In this document: one piece after another, positions 31,312-32,422 of the stretch
How positions within the stretch are numbered: the first letter of the stretch is position 1
How the letters are laid out: each line of letters starts with the position of its first letter
DNA from: Acidobacteriota bacterium
GTDB lineage: Bacteria; Acidobacteriota; Vicinamibacteria; Vicinamibacterales; UBA2999
DNA: 32,422 nt
NCBI GenBank assembly: GCA_016210845.1
Contig: JACQTK010000255.1
Coordinates: forward strand, 1 to 32,422
Direction of reading: 5' to 3'
Position numbers and translations under genes: made by a program
Notes under the pieces: model-generated
Databases searched by the model: none
Told to the model about the DNA's origin: nothing
What the model saw: the letters and a program-made list of their open reading frames with translations, nothing else

Positions 31312-32422
31312 ATGCTTCGACACACGACGACGATCCTGTGCGTAGTGGTGGCGCTCGGCGTCACGGTCCCGATGGCCGCCAGCGGGGCCCGCGCCAACGC
31401 GGTGACGCTGAAGAAGATTGCGTCGCGCGTCGACAGCCGCATGGGCGTGATTGCCATCGAGGCCTCCGACCCGGTGCCGTACGTCGCCTCGCAGCCCGAC
31501 CCCCGTCTGTTCGTCATCGAGCTGCGCGACGTGGTGGCGCTCGGCTTCGACGACGACTTCGAGCCCGACGCGAGGCACCCCTTCGCGGCGATGCAGGTGG
31601 AGAGCGGCCGGGCGCCGGATGGCGTGACCGTGGCGCGCGTGAGCCTGCTGCTCTCGCAGCCGCTGCGGCCGCGCGTGCGCAGCTCCCGCAACGTGATCTA
31701 CGTGGAGGCCGACCGCCTCGATCGCGGTCCGACCACCGCGGGCGCCATCGCCCCGGCGGGCCCGGCCAGCGCCATTCGCGACGTGCGCGTGACGCGCCGC
31801 GGGACGGCGACGGCGGTGACGCTTCGAGCCACCGGACGTCTGACGGCGGCGGGAATCGCGGAGGCCAAGGAGGGACCGCCCCGACTGGTGCTGGACCTGC
31901 CCAACGCCACCTCGGCGCTGCCCGGTACGACGCCGATCGGGCAGGACCCGGTGGACAAGGTCACCATTGGCCTGCACCCGACGTCGCCGCTGCTCACTCG
32001 CGTGGTGATGGACCTGACACGGCGAGCGCCCTTCCGTCTCGAGTCCTCTCCCGACGGGTTGGATCTCACCGTGGTATTCGACGAGCCGCCTTCGGCAGCT
32101 CCGCTGGCTTCGGCGAGCCAAGGGCCGGCGTCTCTGGTGCCGCCGGTTGCGCAGCAGGTGCTGGCCCAGGCGCAGCCACCGCCTGCTCCGGCCGCGCAGC
32201 AGCCGCCGGCCGGCCAGCAGCCGCCCGCGGCCCCCACGCCGATTGCGGCGGTCGCCCAGCAACCGGCAGCGACGACCGGGCCGCGGCCGTGCACGTTCGA
32301 CCGTACCGGGTTCCCCGTCAGCCTGGACTTCCAGGGCGCGGACCTGCGTGCCGTGCTGCGCACGTTGGCCGAGATCAGCGGGCTGAACGTCGTGATCGAC
32401 CCCGCGATCCAGGGCACAGTGG
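31312..32422 (+). CDS. pilQ: Type IV pilus secretin PilQ, N-terminal part (cut by window edge)
   Basis: At least 370 codons are present and the frame is open to the window end. A signal peptide (ILCVVVALGVTVPMAASGARA) is followed by two AMIN-like domains, which bind peptidoglycan in PilQ: VTLKKIASRVDSRMGVIAIEASDPVPYV near residue 31, and IRDVRVTRRGTATAVTLRATG near 155. A long Pro/Gln/Ala linker covers about 265-325. The start of the secretin N-domain then reads PVSLDFQGADLRAVLRTLAEISGLNVVIDP. The pore-forming domain is outside the window. A 153-bp gap separates it from pilP; GGAAGGA lies 13 bases before ATG 31312. Confidence 0.93.
   Translation, partial: MLRHTTTILCVVVALGVTVPMAASGARANAVTLKKIASRVDSRMGVIAIEASDPVPYVASQPDPRLFVIELRDVVALGFDDDFEPDARHPFAAMQVESGRAPDGVTVARVSLLLSQPLRPRVRSSRNVIYVEADRLDRGPTTAGAIAPAGPASAIRDVRVTRRGTATAVTLRATGRLTAAGIAEAKEGPPRLVLDLPNATSALPGTTPIGQDPVDKVTIGLHPTSPLLTRVVMDLTRRAPFRLESSPDGLDLTVVFDEPPSAAPLASASQGPASLVPPVAQQVLAQAQPPPAPAAQQPPAGQQPPAAPTPIAAVAQQPAATTGPRPCTFDRTGFPVSLDFQGADLRAVLRTLAEISGLNVVIDPAIQGTV

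Overview
The window is 32.4 kb of GC-rich, densely coding bacterial DNA. The cell is Gram-negative in type: it has LolA, a secretin lipoprotein, a PilM-N-O-P-Q machine, and Mpl/NagZ/LD-carboxypeptidase genes for meso-diaminopimelate peptidoglycan recycling. GTG and TTG starts are common, genes overlap by ATGA or GTGA, and GC-rich double-hairpin repeats lie between genes. I infer an Acidobacteriota member, possibly of the Vicinamibacteria type. No rRNA is present, so this rests on gene style only.

Layout. (1) 1-335, minus strand: the N-terminal part of a GHMP kinase. It is divergent from (2) 476-8150, plus strand, a cell-wall block: nagZ, an S66 LD-carboxypeptidase, mpl, a fused 5-oxoprolinase PxpB-PxpC, murB and murA. 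Most of these are recycling or precursor-synthesis steps of the same UDP-MurNAc-peptide pool. (3) 8176-14407, minus strand: an envelope block of a GlsB/YeaQ membrane protein, a PolX-like PHP protein with a degenerate polymerase half, a DUF2723 membrane glycosyltransferase, lolA and a TPR-secretin lipoprotein. (4) 14513-22967: an integrated element of about 8.4 kb in a tRNA-Ala(CGC) gene, bounded by a 48-bp direct repeat (47/48 identical). (5) 23029-27902: pfkA on the plus strand, convergent with the minus-strand translation operon rplM-rpsI-rpsB-tsf-pyrH-frr. (6) 28131-32422, plus strand: pilM-pilN-pilO-pilP-pilQ, with pilQ cut by the window end.

The integrated element is the most interesting part. 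It carries a tyrosine integrase, an AlpA-like excisionase gene interrupted by one in-frame amber codon, a Toprim plus DUF3631 primase/helicase-like protein, a small zinc-ribbon protein, a P27-like small terminase, three small unknown proteins, an HK97-type major capsid protein and a small membrane protein. I find no large terminase, portal, protease, connector, tail or lysis gene. This is the profile of a phage satellite (P4- or PICI-like) that supplies its own capsid protein and DNA-recognition subunit and would need a helper phage for the rest. A symmetric set of short repeats at the end of the primase gene is a candidate origin. Matching paired GCACCCC motifs near both ends are candidate integrase arm sites. 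A remnant prophage that kept only these genes is the main alternative.

A second theme is repeats. A family of short GC-rich hairpins, often in back-to-back pairs joined by CTACA/TGTAG-like segments, occurs at least seven times. Two copies lie inside coding sequence: one forms the linker of the PxpB-PxpC fusion and one lies in a loop of the DUF2723 protein. One copy supplies the murB stop codon. Three arrays with a strict 7-bp period surround the GlsB gene, and two further inverted repeats lie upstream of nagZ and between pilN and pilO.
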